This document shows positions 15,201 through 23,512 of a DNA stretch of 32,446 nucleotides, piece by piece (positions within the stretch are counted from its first letter, which is position 1; the number at the start of each line of letters is the position of its first letter). The position numbers were made by a program, and so were the translations under genes. The DNA comes from Bacillota bacterium (lineage in GTDB: Bacteria; Bacillota; Clostridia; Clostridiales; Clostridiaceae), in the NCBI GenBank assembly GCA_023435985.1, contig JAEZKY010000316.1, positions 1-32,446 on the forward strand. The letters are read 5' to 3'. Under the pieces are notes generated by a model that was not told the DNA's origin, ran no database searches, and worked only from the letters and a program-made list of their open reading frames with translations.

Positions 15201-15303
15201 TAAGATTATTCTTAAGATATTCAAAAGAAGATAATAGTTGAGCATATTTTTAAGTTGTATATTAAAGGTTTACAATAAGATTGTGATAAAGGGAGAGATC
15301 ATT

Positions 15304-16845
15304 ATGAGTAAAAAAATTAAAATGATGGCATTTGCCGTAGGTGCGTTATTATCAATTTCAAGCTTATCTTTCACAGGAGTGCAAGCTAGCGCAACTTCAA
15401 TAAGTGATATTTCAAGTATTACAACTTCAACAACTAGTGCACAAGTTCAATTAGCAGATGATAAGAGTAACATTAATGCAGCAAGTTTAAGCTCAACAGG
15501 AATGTATACTAACTTAGTTAGTGCAGCAGATAGTTCTTTCACAAATGCAGTTTATGTAGCTTCAAACGGTTCTTCTAGCAATAGTGGTACTTCCAGCAGT
15601 CCTTTAGATTTGGCAACAGCCTTACAAAAAATAGCCAATGGACAAGCGAAGGTGATTTTACTACAATCAGGAACCTATAAGTTTAATAGTCAATTTACTA
15701 TTTCAGCTAGTGGAACTGCAAGTGATTACAATATATTAAAGGCTTGCAAAGGTGCAAGTGTAATATTAGATTTTTCAGGAGAAGCATATAATTCTAGTGA
15801 CACTTCTAAAAATGATAGAGGTATACAACTTAATGGAAGTTACTGGTATATTGGGGGCGTAACAATAAAGGGTGCAGCAGATAATGGAATGATGTTATCA
15901 GGTAAGCATAATGTTTTAGAGAGATGTATATTCGATAGCAATAAGGATTCAGGGTTACAAATCAGCAGAAGCAGTTCGTCTGTAACTAATTTCAATGATT
16001 TTCCAAGTGATAACGATATAATAAATTGTACTTCAAAAGATAACTGTGATCCAGCAACCTATGAAAATGCAGATGGTTTTGCAGCCAAATTAACTTGCGG
16101 AAATGGAAACGTGTTCGATGGATGTATTTCTTATAATAATAGTGATGATGGCTGGGATTTATATGCAAAAACAGATACAGGTTCTATAGGTGTGGTTACA
16201 ATCAGAAATTGTATTTCTATGAGAAATGGTAAAACAGAAGATGGAACTACTAAGTCAAGCTGCGACGGTAACGGATTTAAATTAGGAGGCTCTGGAGTTC
16301 CAACAGCTCATATAGCTACAAATTGTTTAGCGATACAGAACTTACACCATGGTTTTACAGATAATGATAATCCTGCTGCACTTCAATTAACTAATTGTAC
16401 TGCTTTTGATAATAACCAAGGCGGCAGTAAGAATAATTTCAGCTTATATCGCTGTGATGGTGCTAATTTATCTAATTCCATTTCGTATACAACAAACAAG
16501 ACTTCTGATAAGCTTCAAAATTTAACTGCTGATCATATTGTATATACAAATAGCAGTAAATGGTATAAAGTAACTAACAGTCAAGCTATGGATACAAGTG
16601 ATTCTTCTAAAAGAGGAGAAGTTATCTCAACAGGAACATCAGCTTCTGATTTTACAAATGCAACTATACCATCTGTAGGAACAAACTTTGACCAGTTATG
16701 GAGAAATAGTGATGGAACTTTAAACACAAAGGGTGTGGCTATAGTATCTTCATCAAGCCAGTTTGGGACTTTTTCAACAGATGGAGGAATAATAGGAGCA
16801 AGATTTTCTGATAATAATAAAGCTGCAGAGCTTGAAATAGAGTAA
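15304..16845 (+). CDS. Secreted pectate lyase, PL9-type, with C-terminal extension
   Basis: The start is ATG 15304 (MSKKIKMMAFAVG) because agggagag precedes it; the longer frame from 15238 lacks a ribosome site. 513 residues. The signal peptide ends near VQASA, residue 30. A Ser/Thr/Ala-rich linker (about 31-80) precedes the cap AVYVASNGSSSNSGTSSS and the beta-helix. Active-site residues: D257 (NADGFAAKL), D281, D282 and D285 (SDDGWDLY), K326 (GNGFKLGG). Beyond about residue 400 comes an extension not in the shorter paralogues (TTNKTSDKLQNLTADHIVYT ... FDQLWRNSDGTLNTKG), which resembles the C-terminal segment of large PL9 enzymes. This is the most complete lyase of the three and probably the main extracellular pectinase. 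Confidence 0.93.
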   Translation: MSKKIKMMAFAVGALLSISSLSFTGVQASATSISDISSITTSTTSAQVQLADDKSNINAASLSSTGMYTNLVSAADSSFTNAVYVASNGSSSNSGTSSSPLDLATALQKIANGQAKVILLQSGTYKFNSQFTISASGTASDYNILKACKGASVILDFSGEAYNSSDTSKNDRGIQLNGSYWYIGGVTIKGAADNGMMLSGKHNVLERCIFDSNKDSGLQISRSSSSVTNFNDFPSDNDIINCTSKDNCDPATYENADGFAAKLTCGNGNVFDGCISYNNSDDGWDLYAKTDTGSIGVVTIRNCISMRNGKTEDGTTKSSCDGNGFKLGGSGVPTAHIATNCLAIQNLHHGFTDNDNPAALQLTNCTAFDNNQGGSKNNFSLYRCDGANLSNSISYTTNKTSDKLQNLTADHIVYTNSSKWYKVTNSQAMDTSDSSKRGEVISTGTSASDFTNATIPSVGTNFDQLWRNSDGTLNTKGVAIVSSSSQFGTFSTDGGIIGARFSDNNKAAELEIE

Positions 16846-16885
16846 GTTAGTATAATTTAATTTTGATATTTATAGATTTCCATTT

Positions 16886-16933
16886 AAGCTTGTTCAAGTG
16901 ATTTGTGGTGAGCATTTTGAACAAGCTTTTTTT
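16886..16933 (+). terminator. Rho-independent terminator
   Basis: AAGCTTGTTCAA (16886-16897) with TTGAACAAGCTT (16917-16928), a perfect 12-bp stem, followed by a T-run. It closes the lyase cluster. Confidence 0.9.
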
Positions 16934-16945
16934 AAAATTCTAAAT

Positions 16946-16974
16946 TTGAAAAAACTAAGAATAAATTATATATT
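16946..16974 (+). promoter_or_regulatory. Promoter of sugar-binding protein gene
   Basis: TTGAAA (16946-16951), a 17-base spacer and TATATT (16969-16974), about 60 bases before the ATG at 17035. Confidence 0.5.
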
Positions 16975-17034
16975 TATATGCAACATAACATTACAGATAT
17001 AATTAAAATAATTGTATGAATTGTGGGTGTTATA

Positions 17035-18108
17035 ATGAAAATACTAAGAAAAATAATTACATTGATTTTGGTCATTCTAGCTATTTTTACATTAATAAAC
17101 TCTACCAAAGTTAAAACATTTACTGACTCAAGCTTAAGAGATAGCAATGGGAAGACAGTTAATACTGCGGTTATATTTTTTAGAACTGATGATCCATATA
17201 CGATGAGGGTCGCAGAAAGCCTAGAAAATATTGAAAAAGAGAATAAGAATAACATTAAATTTACCTTTTTTAATCCGCAAAATAATATAGCTATACAAAA
17301 TGAAATGATAGATTCTGCTGTTCAAGGTAACTATGATTTACTTATATTATATTTAGCAAAAAAAGAAAAAAACATTGTAGAAGATGTGATTCTCAGAGCT
17401 AAGGGAAAAAACATTCCGTTAATATTGATGAATATTCCTTCAGAAGTAGTATCACAAGTTTCTAAACTTTATAGTAAAGCTGCTTTTGTAACACCAGATT
17501 CTAAGCAGGCAGGGATTGCTCAAGGGAAAATTATTGTTGATTTATGGAATAATAAGAAGAAGATAATAGATAAAAATGGTGATAATATACTACAATATAT
17601 CATGCTAGAAGGACCATCTGATGATCCTCAAGTAATTGATAGAACTAAATATTCAATTTCAACTATTAATGATGCAGGAATAAAAAAAGAACAGCTTGCA
17701 CTTGTAAATGATAACTGGTCAAGAGATTTAGCTAAAAATTCTATTGATAACCTGTTTCTTAAATTTGATGGAAGCATTGAGGCAATAATCGCCAATAATG
17801 ATGCAATGGCATTAGGGGCTATAGATGCACTGCAAAAATATGGATACAATAGTGGTGACAAACTTAAGAATATAGTAATTGTAGGAATAGATGGATTACC
17901 TGAAGCAAAAGATTTAATTGATAAAGGTTTTATGACTGGGACTGTTATTCAAGATCAAGATGTTGCTGCTAAATTACTTTATACTGTGGGCATGAATTTA
18001 GCTAATAACTTAAATCCAATAGAAAATACAAGTTATAAGGTCATTGGCGATGAAATTATAATTCCATATCCTTATGATACATACACAGGAAAAACAAACA
18101 ATTCATAA
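17035..18108 (+). CDS. Periplasmic-type sugar-binding protein (galactose/MglB-like), orphan
   Basis: About 357 residues from ATG 17035 (MKILRKIITLILVILAIFTL), preferred over 17023 because gtgggtg lies upstream. A hydrophobic N-terminal segment exports or anchors the protein. There is no lipobox Cys, unusual for a Gram-positive ABC binding protein. The type 1 periplasmic fold is clear: AVIFFRTDDPYTMRVAESLENI, NIPLILMNIPSE, KAAFVTPDSKQAGIAQGKII, and the second-lobe signature IIANNDAMALGAIDALQKYGY followed by IVIVGIDGLPEAKDLI, close to the MglB galactose/glucose-binding proteins. No permease or ATPase gene is adjacent and it is monocistronic. It may therefore serve a transporter elsewhere or feed a sensor kinase or chemoreceptor; that is inference. 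Confidence 0.88.
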   Translation: MKILRKIITLILVILAIFTLINSTKVKTFTDSSLRDSNGKTVNTAVIFFRTDDPYTMRVAESLENIEKENKNNIKFTFFNPQNNIAIQNEMIDSAVQGNYDLLILYLAKKEKNIVEDVILRAKGKNIPLILMNIPSEVVSQVSKLYSKAAFVTPDSKQAGIAQGKIIVDLWNNKKKIIDKNGDNILQYIMLEGPSDDPQVIDRTKYSISTINDAGIKKEQLALVNDNWSRDLAKNSIDNLFLKFDGSIEAIIANNDAMALGAIDALQKYGYNSGDKLKNIVIVGIDGLPEAKDLIDKGFMTGTVIQDQDVAAKLLYTVGMNLANNLNPIENTSYKVIGDEIIIPYPYDTYTGKTNNS

Positions 18109-18111
18109 GTT

Positions 18112-18152
18112 AGTAAGCTGAGTTTTTAGAATTTGGAAAAGCTCAGCTTACT
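18112..18152. terminator. Hairpin between convergent genes
   Basis: AGTAAGCTGAG (18112-18122) with CTCAGCTTACT (18142-18152), a perfect 11-bp stem and a 19-base loop, between the stops at 18108 and 18171. T-runs after the stem are weak on both strands. Confidence 0.6.
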
Positions 18153-18170
18153 AGCTATATAATTGAAGAT

Positions 18171-19769
18171 TTAATTATAATCAAGATTTTTCTTTATTTT
18201 AGTAATACCCATTCTGTTAACAAAGTCATTAAAGGTTTCATTTTCTAACTTATTTTCTTTAAAGAGCAGTATTATATTTTCAAGAACTATATGGGCATCA
18301 CTTGATTTAATGCGTAAATTTAAGTTTTCTGAAAACTTTCCGTTGTCATTAAGAGTACCGCCAAGCCATATGGTAAAAGCTTCTTCAGAGCTTTCTTCAG
18401 TCTTTATAATTGCACCTTGAAGACTTATATCAGCTATATGCTTTTGTCCACAAGAGTTTGGACATCCGGTAAAATGAATACGGATTGGCGTATCAAGTTT
18501 AATTTTAGAGTCAAGATATCCAATGACCTTTTTTGCTCTTTCTTTTGTCTCAACTATAGCTAAATTACAGAATTCTTTACCAGTACAAGAAACTGTATAT
18601 CCAATAAAGTCTTTTGGAGTTGGGGATAAATGTTTGAACACATCTTTTTTTAATAAGTAAGGCACATCTTTATCATTTATACCTGTAATAATTAAGTTTT
18701 GTGATAATGTAGTTCGTATTTTACTATCTCCGTATTTTTCGGATATATCGGAAAGTTCAAGGAGTTCATCACTAGTGATTTCACCTAATGGCAGATTAAC
18801 TCCAATATAACTTTTATCTTTTTGTTTTTGTGGATGTACTCCAAAATAATAAGCAGAATTCCAGGAAGATAATTTATCTTCACCACTATTTGGCATGACT
18901 CCAATGATTTCTATTAATTTAGCTAGAAATTTTTCTACTCCCCAGTCTGCTACTAAGAATTTTAAGCGTGCACGAGTACGTTTTTCTCTATATCCATAGT
19001 CTCTGAAAATAGTACACACACCTATGGTAACCTTAAGCACATCTTCAGGTTTTACAAAGATATCAAGCTTTTGTGCTAAATGAGGAGTAGCTGAAAGTCC
19101 TCCGCCAACCCATACGTGAAAACCAATTACTTTATTGCCATCAATATTTTTAATTGCTGGAGTGAAAGCAAGGTCATTAATTTGGGCATGAGCTGCATTA
19201 TGTATGCTGGAAGATATTGAGATTTTAAATTTTCTTGGTAAATTAGAAAAATCTTTGTTTAATAAAAAGAAGTTATTAACTTCTTCAATAATTTCAGTTG
19301 TATCTATAAGTTCATCCTTATCAATTCCAGCAAGTGGATTACCAACTATTGTTCTAGGACAGTCACCACAAGCCTCAAAAGAACTTAAACCACATTCCTC
19401 TAGTTTTTTAAAGATTACAGGTAAATCTTTAACTTCAACCCAGTGAAATTGAACAGCACCTCTTGTGGTCACATTTGCAATTCCACGTCCATAATACTTA
19501 GCAATTTCTGCTAAAACCTTTGACTGCTCAGAACTCATAATTCCAGAATTTATACGTACTCTCATCATAAAATATCCTTCTTTTGGCTTTTGTTCGTAAA
19601 CTCCAGCCCATTTAAATCTATTCATATCATCAGAAGTTATGGAATTATATCCTTCCGTTGAATATTTTTCTACAATTGTTTCAATTACATCTAAACCATC
19701 TTTTTCAAGCTTTATATGTTCGACTTCATTTAATTTTTGATCTTTAGTCCAAATTGCTTCATAAGACAT
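18171..19769 (-). CDS. Ferredoxin-type nitrite/sulfite reductase (siroheme, 4Fe-4S)
   Basis: 532 residues, the usual size of single-chain assimilatory nitrite/sulfite reductases. Two ferrodoxin-like half domains are visible: GYFMMRVRINSGIMSSEQ and VTTRGAVQFHWVEVKD in the first; the central FEACGDCPRTIVGNPLAGID is the siroheme-side motif. The 4Fe-4S/siroheme ligands are C395, C401 (SCTGKEFC), C436 and C440 (TGCPNSCGQ). The enzyme moves six electrons to nitrite or sulfite, giving ammonia or sulfide in the cytoplasm; sequence alone does not decide the substrate. TGCPNSCGQ fits nitrite reductases. Ribosome site aaggaggg is ideal. It follows a flavin-reductase-like gene by 17 bases and shares its Crp/Fnr-like control site. 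Confidence 0.93.
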   Translation of the reverse strand: MSYEAIWTKDQKLNEVEHIKLEKDGLDVIETIVEKYSTEGYNSITSDDMNRFKWAGVYEQKPKEGYFMMRVRINSGIMSSEQSKVLAEIAKYYGRGIANVTTRGAVQFHWVEVKDLPVIFKKLEECGLSSFEACGDCPRTIVGNPLAGIDKDELIDTTEIIEEVNNFFLLNKDFSNLPRKFKISISSSIHNAAHAQINDLAFTPAIKNIDGNKVIGFHVWVGGGLSATPHLAQKLDIFVKPEDVLKVTIGVCTIFRDYGYREKRTRARLKFLVADWGVEKFLAKLIEIIGVMPNSGEDKLSSWNSAYYFGVHPQKQKDKSYIGVNLPLGEITSDELLELSDISEKYGDSKIRTTLSQNLIITGINDKDVPYLLKKDVFKHLSPTPKDFIGYTVSCTGKEFCNLAIVETKERAKKVIGYLDSKIKLDTPIRIHFTGCPNSCGQKHIADISLQGAIIKTEESSEEAFTIWLGGTLNDNGKFSENLNLRIKSSDAHIVLENIILLFKENKLENETFNDFVNRMGITKIKKNLDYN

Positions 19770-19786
19770 TTTATGCCCTCCTTATC

Positions 19787-20332
19787 TTATAGTTCATTTT
19801 TCATATATCTGTAGCCTTTGTTAATTCCATCTCCAAGATATAAGAGATTATCAAATTTTGGAAGGTTTAATCTCTCATCAGCATTTAAATATTCATTTGA
19901 AATAAGTCTGCCTTTAATAGTTCCTAAAATATTAGTTATACCTTTATAAGCATCTTTTTCAATAATATCAGTTAAAGTGCATTCTATAGCAATTGGACAT
20001 TCTTCGATTATAGGCGCATTTACAATTGAAGATTTAACTGGTGTTAAGTTAATAGCATCAAACTTTTGAATTTCATGGCCAGACTTAGTGCCGCAAAAAC
20101 TAACTTCTTTTCTAAGTGAACTGTCAGGGATATTAATTACGAAATCGCGAACTTTTTTAATTTGATTTATTGCATATCCCTTGCTGCTGAAGCCAAGAAC
20201 CACCATATCCTTAAGGGTATAAGAAGATGAAAGTGTAGTTATATTTGGAACACCATTTTTATCATAAAAACTTATAAGAATTACAGGAAATCCGTAATAC
20301 ATTTTTTCATAATTAACATTTATTTTTTTCAT
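19787..20332 (-). CDS. Flavin reductase-like domain protein (FMN-binding split barrel)
   Basis: The start is the Met of MKKINVNYEKMYYGFP, with aggaggaa placed upstream; the longer frame to 20368 has none. About 181 residues. Motifs of the FMN split barrel: FPVILISFYDKNGVPNITTL, KGYAINQIKKVRDFVINIP, SFCGTKSGHEIQKFD, and APIIEECPIAIECTL. It is a distant paralogue of the gene at 6683, sharing the ECPI-x-x-EC motif. As first gene before a siroheme reductase it could be a flavoprotein electron carrier or donor for that enzyme; this role is inferred from the 17-base spacing. The upstream region contains a Crp/Fnr-like dyad. Confidence 0.88.
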   Translation of the reverse strand: MKKINVNYEKMYYGFPVILISFYDKNGVPNITTLSSSYTLKDMVVLGFSSKGYAINQIKKVRDFVINIPDSSLRKEVSFCGTKSGHEIQKFDAINLTPVKSSIVNAPIIEECPIAIECTLTDIIEKDAYKGITNILGTIKGRLISNEYLNADERLNLPKFDNLLYLGDGINKGYRYMKNEL

Positions 20333-20394
20333 TTTTAGATTCCTCCTAAAAATTTTGCATTTAAGCAAATTAATTTATTTAACTATTTAACTTT

Positions 20395-20431
20395 ATAATA
20401 TAAAAGGTTAAAGTGCCGTGATATAAATCAC
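20395..20431 (-). promoter_or_regulatory. Crp/Fnr-like box before the reductase operon
   Basis: GTGATATAAATCAC (20418-20431) is a perfect dyad of GTGAT arms around four bases, matching the GTGA-N6-TCAC core of Crp/Fnr-family sites. On the minus strand a -10-like TATTAT (20395-20400) lies 17 bases further on, placing the dyad centre near -36 to -40, over the -35 region, as for a class II activator. A repressor role is also possible. Confidence 0.6.
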
Positions 20432-20560
20432 TTAATTATCAGCTTATAGTGAAAAGCTTGTATAAAAATATATTTTATTAAAATGTATTAAAAAGAATTA
20501 TGTTAATAAAAATGCAAATAATAATAAAAATCGACATAATTGAATGAAGGAGTGAGTTTT

Positions 20561-20902
20561 ATGAAAATAGAAAAAATATTAGAAAAGATAGCATACAGTG
20601 AAGAAAAATTTACCAAGAGGGTTTTATTTAATGAAGATAGAGTTCTTAATTTTGTTTTGAATTTCAAGCCAGGACAAGGAGTCCCACCCCATAATCATGA
20701 ACAAAGTGATTTGATTGTTCATGTTCTTGTAGGTGAAGGAGAATTAGGTGTCGATGGTAATTTGCATAAAATTGTTCAAGGCGATGTTATACATTGCAAA
20801 GGGACAGAAGTCTTTAGCTTGAAAAACACTGGAGATAAAGATATGTCATGCTTTGTAATACTTGCTCCAAATCCATCTGCAATTTATTCAAAGGAAGTAT
20901 AG
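20561..20902 (+). CDS. Cupin domain protein, 113 residues
   Basis: The start is ATG 20561 (MKIEKILEKIAYSEEKF) with aaggagtga upstream; the earlier in-frame TTG at 20540 overlaps that site. A single small cupin: PPHNHEQSDLIVHVLVGEG carries the H-x-H metal pair, GDVIHCKGTEVFSL the second half. The usual Glu after HxH is replaced by Ser/Asp, so metal binding may differ. The C-terminus has APNPSAIY. Such short cupins often act as sensors or in redox detoxification. It is divergent from the nitrite/sulfite reductase operon, about 130 bases from its Crp/Fnr-like box, so joint regulation is possible. Followed by a hairpin. Confidence 0.85.
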   Translation: MKIEKILEKIAYSEEKFTKRVLFNEDRVLNFVLNFKPGQGVPPHNHEQSDLIVHVLVGEGELGVDGNLHKIVQGDVIHCKGTEVFSLKNTGDKDMSCFVILAPNPSAIYSKEV

Positions 20903-20921
20903 AAATTAATATTCCTATTAA

Positions 20922-20976
20922 AAGAACCTTATAAGATTAAGCAAAAAGCTGTTTAACTCTTATAGGGTTCATTTGA
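20922..20976 (+). terminator. Hairpin terminator
   Basis: GAACC-TTATAAGA near 20924-20936 pairs with TCTTATAGGGTTC (ending 20970) with one bulge. The following T-run is weak. Confidence 0.5.
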
Positions 20977-21141
20977 TGTTCGTAATACTAATGTTTTTGG
21001 TGGAAATATAATTTTTATGCGTAATTTTACCATTATTTGATTCTAATCACATTTTATTAAAAACAATAAAGCTATAATTAGGTCAAAGGATAAATAAAAA
21101 TAAATTTTATAAATGAGCAGTGAAATTTAGGAGGAGTTAGC

Positions 21142-21564
21142 ATGAAAATTATTTATTTTAGTCAAACAGAAAATACAGAGAAAATGGCAGGATTAATTTT
21201 AGAAGGTATTGAATCAGAGGGGAAAGAAGCTGAATTAGTGGAAGTATCAGGTGTATCACTTGAAGATGCGAAAAATGAAGAAATTCTTATTTGGGGCTGT
21301 TCAGCTTATGGAGCTGAGGAACTAGATGAAACTGAGATGGAACCTTTTGTTAAATCATTAGAAGAAAATATACAAGGTAAAAAGGTTGCACTTTTTGGTT
21401 CATGGGGATGGGGCAATGGTGAATGGATGAAAAAATTGGAAAAGAGAATGGAGTCATATGGAGCTTTATTAATAAGTGAAGGCTTAACAGTACAGGAATC
21501 CCCTGAAGGTGAAGATGAAGGTAAATGCATAAGTTTTGGAAGGTTAATAGCAAAATTTAAATAG
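21142..21564 (+). CDS. Flavodoxin (short chain)
   Basis: 140 residues, typical of short-chain flavodoxins, which carry single electrons on FMN in place of ferredoxin. The phosphate-binding loop is at 7-12 (SQTENTEKMA; the usual form is S/T-x-T-G-N-T, here with Glu instead of Gly). The two isoalloxazine loops are seen as GCSAYGAEELDETEMEPF (W51, Y56 region) and FGSWGWGNGEWMKKLEKRM. Acidic overall, as for the family. Ribosome site aggaggag is ideal. It is a single gene ended by a hairpin. Partner could be any reductase; proximity to the siroheme reductase is suggestive only. The E for G change in the P-loop is worth noting. Confidence 0.92.
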   Translation: MKIIYFSQTENTEKMAGLILEGIESEGKEAELVEVSGVSLEDAKNEEILIWGCSAYGAEELDETEMEPFVKSLEENIQGKKVALFGSWGWGNGEWMKKLEKRMESYGALLISEGLTVQESPEGEDEGKCISFGRLIAKFK

Positions 21565-21599
21565 AATTTAGATAATATTTTAATTTATTAAATGTTAAC

Positions 21600-21636
21600 A
21601 ACAGCCATGAAAATAAATATACATGGCTGTTTATAG
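21600..21636 (+). terminator. Rho-independent terminator
   Basis: AACAGCCATG (21600-21609) with CATGGCTGTT (21622-21631), a 10-bp perfect stem with a short T-rich end. It ends the flavodoxin transcript. Confidence 0.75.
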
Positions 21637-21736
21637 TTGATGTAATATTTAATGAAATTTATTGTTGTAACTTATGATACATACTTTTTTATGAGTTATG
21701 AATATTATATATGTAAATAATAATGGAGGAATCTTT

Positions 21737-22341
21737 ATGAAGAAATATGAAGTGCAAAGAAGCTTTTTAAAATCTAATTTTAGGAAGTTTAAAAATATAA
21801 AAACTGATAAGATGAAAGGAATACCACAGCCATCTGCTGTTAAACCTTATGATTCATGCTCTAATATTATTGATCTTCCAACTATCAATGAAAAAGTTGT
21901 GGAAGACTCTAATATTTATGATTGCATAAAGAAAAGAAGAAGTACAAGATTTAGGGGATTAAAGAAGGAGTATATAGGTACCTTCCAGTAGAACATAAAT
22001 TATTATTCATGTTTAAATTAGATGAAATAGATGATAAAATAGATGAAATTACTTTAGAACAGCCATTTGTTCCGAATTTCGCAAAGAAAGCCGCAGTATT
22101 ATTTGCATGGAGCACAACACCATATCGTTCAGAATGGAAGTATGATATTACGGCTCATAAAAAGATCTTAATAGATGTTGGCCATGTATGTCAGAATCTT
22201 TACCTAGCAAGTGAATCTATTGAAGCAGGCACATGTGCTATAGGTATATATGATCAGAATATGATAGATACACTTTTAGGCTTAGATGGTGACGAAGAAT
22301 TTATAATATATCTTGCAGCTGTTGGTAAAAAACGAGAATAA
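21737..22341 (+). pseudogene. SagB-type nitroreductase gene with internal deletion
   Basis: An intact start (taatggagga then ATG 21737) opens a frame beginning MKKYEVQRSFLKSNFRKFKN, containing IYDCIKKRRSTRFRG, the FMN-contact start of SagB-type oxidoreductases (I-x-x-R-R-S-x-R-x-F), then stopping at 21989-21991 after nine unrelated residues. From about 21967 another frame carries the rest of the fold: GVYRYLPVEHKLLFMFKLDE, then AAVLFAWSTTPYRSEWKYD, HVCQNLYLASESIEAGTCAIG and LLGLDGDEEFIIYLAAVGK, to the stop at 22341. The segment between, normally about 60-70 residues including the helix after the Arg pair and the catalytic-site loop, is missing, and the two parts are out of frame. A deletion between RSTRF and YRYLP explains both. 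The downstream part may be translated from ATG 22009 but lacks a good ribosome site. Confidence 0.85.
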
Positions 22342-22580
22342 AAGAATAACAAATTTTAAAATTTGACTGAAATTACATTATATTTAAATAAAATAACTTA
22401 AAATAATCTTACAGAGAGTAAACAATGTCTTAGAAATTTTACTGATAAGATAATAGAAATATAAATGAATTAAATTTATAGCTTAACAGAAAATACTAAT
22501 GATTTAAAAGATTGAGATATGCAAGGAAATAATCTTGTTTAAATTACTATTAATATAAATTCAGATAGGAGGAATGGAAA

Positions 22581-23336
22581 ATGAACACTACAAAAATTAA
22601 AGAGTTAACTGATGTTTTAGAAAAGTTAAATAAGGATGGAGTAACAGAAGATTTAAGGAAAGAAGTTTTAGATATAGTTTCATATATAAATCCAATTGAA
22701 CTATCAATTGCAGAGCAAAATTTAATAGAAAAAGGAATGAACCCTCAAGATTTAAGGCATCTTTGTGATATTCACATGGAAGTATTAAAGGATGAACTTG
22801 ATAAAATTAAAACAAAAATTGGATCAGGGCATGTTGTGGACACGTTTATTGCGGAACATGAAAAAATTCTTGGATTTTTAACTGAACTTGAGGAAATTAA
22901 TTCTAGAATTCAAAAGTCTGAAAGCTATGATAGCTGCATAAAAGAATTTGAAGAATTGAAAACTGTTATTGATAATATCCTAGATGCAGAAAAGCATCAT
23001 CTAAGAGAAGAAAAGGTATTGTTCGGTGAGATGGAAGAGAGAGAAATTACAGGGCCAACTAGAATAATGAGAATGGAACATGATGATTTAAGAGCGAAGA
23101 AGAAATTTTTAAAACAAATAGCAGAGGATGCTTCTAAATTAGATTTTAAGGAAGTAAAAGAAAAAGTTGATGATACAGCAAAATACATAGTATTTAACTT
23201 AAGAGATCACATATTTAAAGAAAATTATATTTTATATCCAACAGCAATAGAAGCCATAAAAGACAATGAAATATGGAATGATATGAAGAGAAGATGCGAT
23301 GAAATAGGATATTGTGGTTTTACACCTGAAATGTAA
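22581..23336 (+). CDS. DUF438 domain protein with hemerythrin-like domain
   Basis: 251 residues. The N-terminal DUF438 domain (about 1-75) has KELTDVLEKLNKDGVTEDLRKE and EQNLIEKGMNPQDLRHLCDIHMEVL. The hemerythrin HHE domain (about 80-235) shows the helix pattern with iron-type ligands: H84, H93 (TFIAEHEKIL), H139 and H140 (AEKHHLREEKVLF), H167 (MRMEHDD) and H210 with E214 (LRDHIFKENYILYP). Such proteins occur in anaerobes and bind a di-iron site; they may sense oxygen or NO or protect iron centres. No PAS domain follows, unlike longer DUF438 proteins. Ribosome site aggaggaa. It is monocistronic with a hairpin after it, next to redox genes (flavodoxin, siroheme reductase), which fits redox stress defence. 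Confidence 0.9.
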   Translation: MNTTKIKELTDVLEKLNKDGVTEDLRKEVLDIVSYINPIELSIAEQNLIEKGMNPQDLRHLCDIHMEVLKDELDKIKTKIGSGHVVDTFIAEHEKILGFLTELEEINSRIQKSESYDSCIKEFEELKTVIDNILDAEKHHLREEKVLFGEMEEREITGPTRIMRMEHDDLRAKKKFLKQIAEDASKLDFKEVKEKVDDTAKYIVFNLRDHIFKENYILYPTAIEAIKDNEIWNDMKRRCDEIGYCGFTPEM

Positions 23337-23408
23337 TGACTTATAAATTAAAAAACAAAATATTACATAGCAAAATACAGGAAGATTTTCTGTTATTAAA
23401 AATGCTAT

Positions 23409-23449
23409 ACTCCTCATATGAAATAAATTTGCGTATGAGGAGTTGTTTG
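23409..23449 (+). terminator. Rho-independent terminator
   Basis: ACTCCTCATA (23409-23418) with TATGAGGAGT (23434-23443), a perfect 10-bp stem followed by TGTTT. It separates the hemerythrin gene from the repair operon. Confidence 0.7.
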
Positions 23450-23512
23450 CAATTATGAGTAAAATTGGAATTATAAATTGTTATACAGTTATTATTTTCT
23501 GGAGGTGCTAAT

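Noticed and set aside
22350..22365. Palindrome CAAATTTTAAAATTTG after the nitroreductase relic
   Set aside because: Pure A/T core without loop; common by chance in such sequence.
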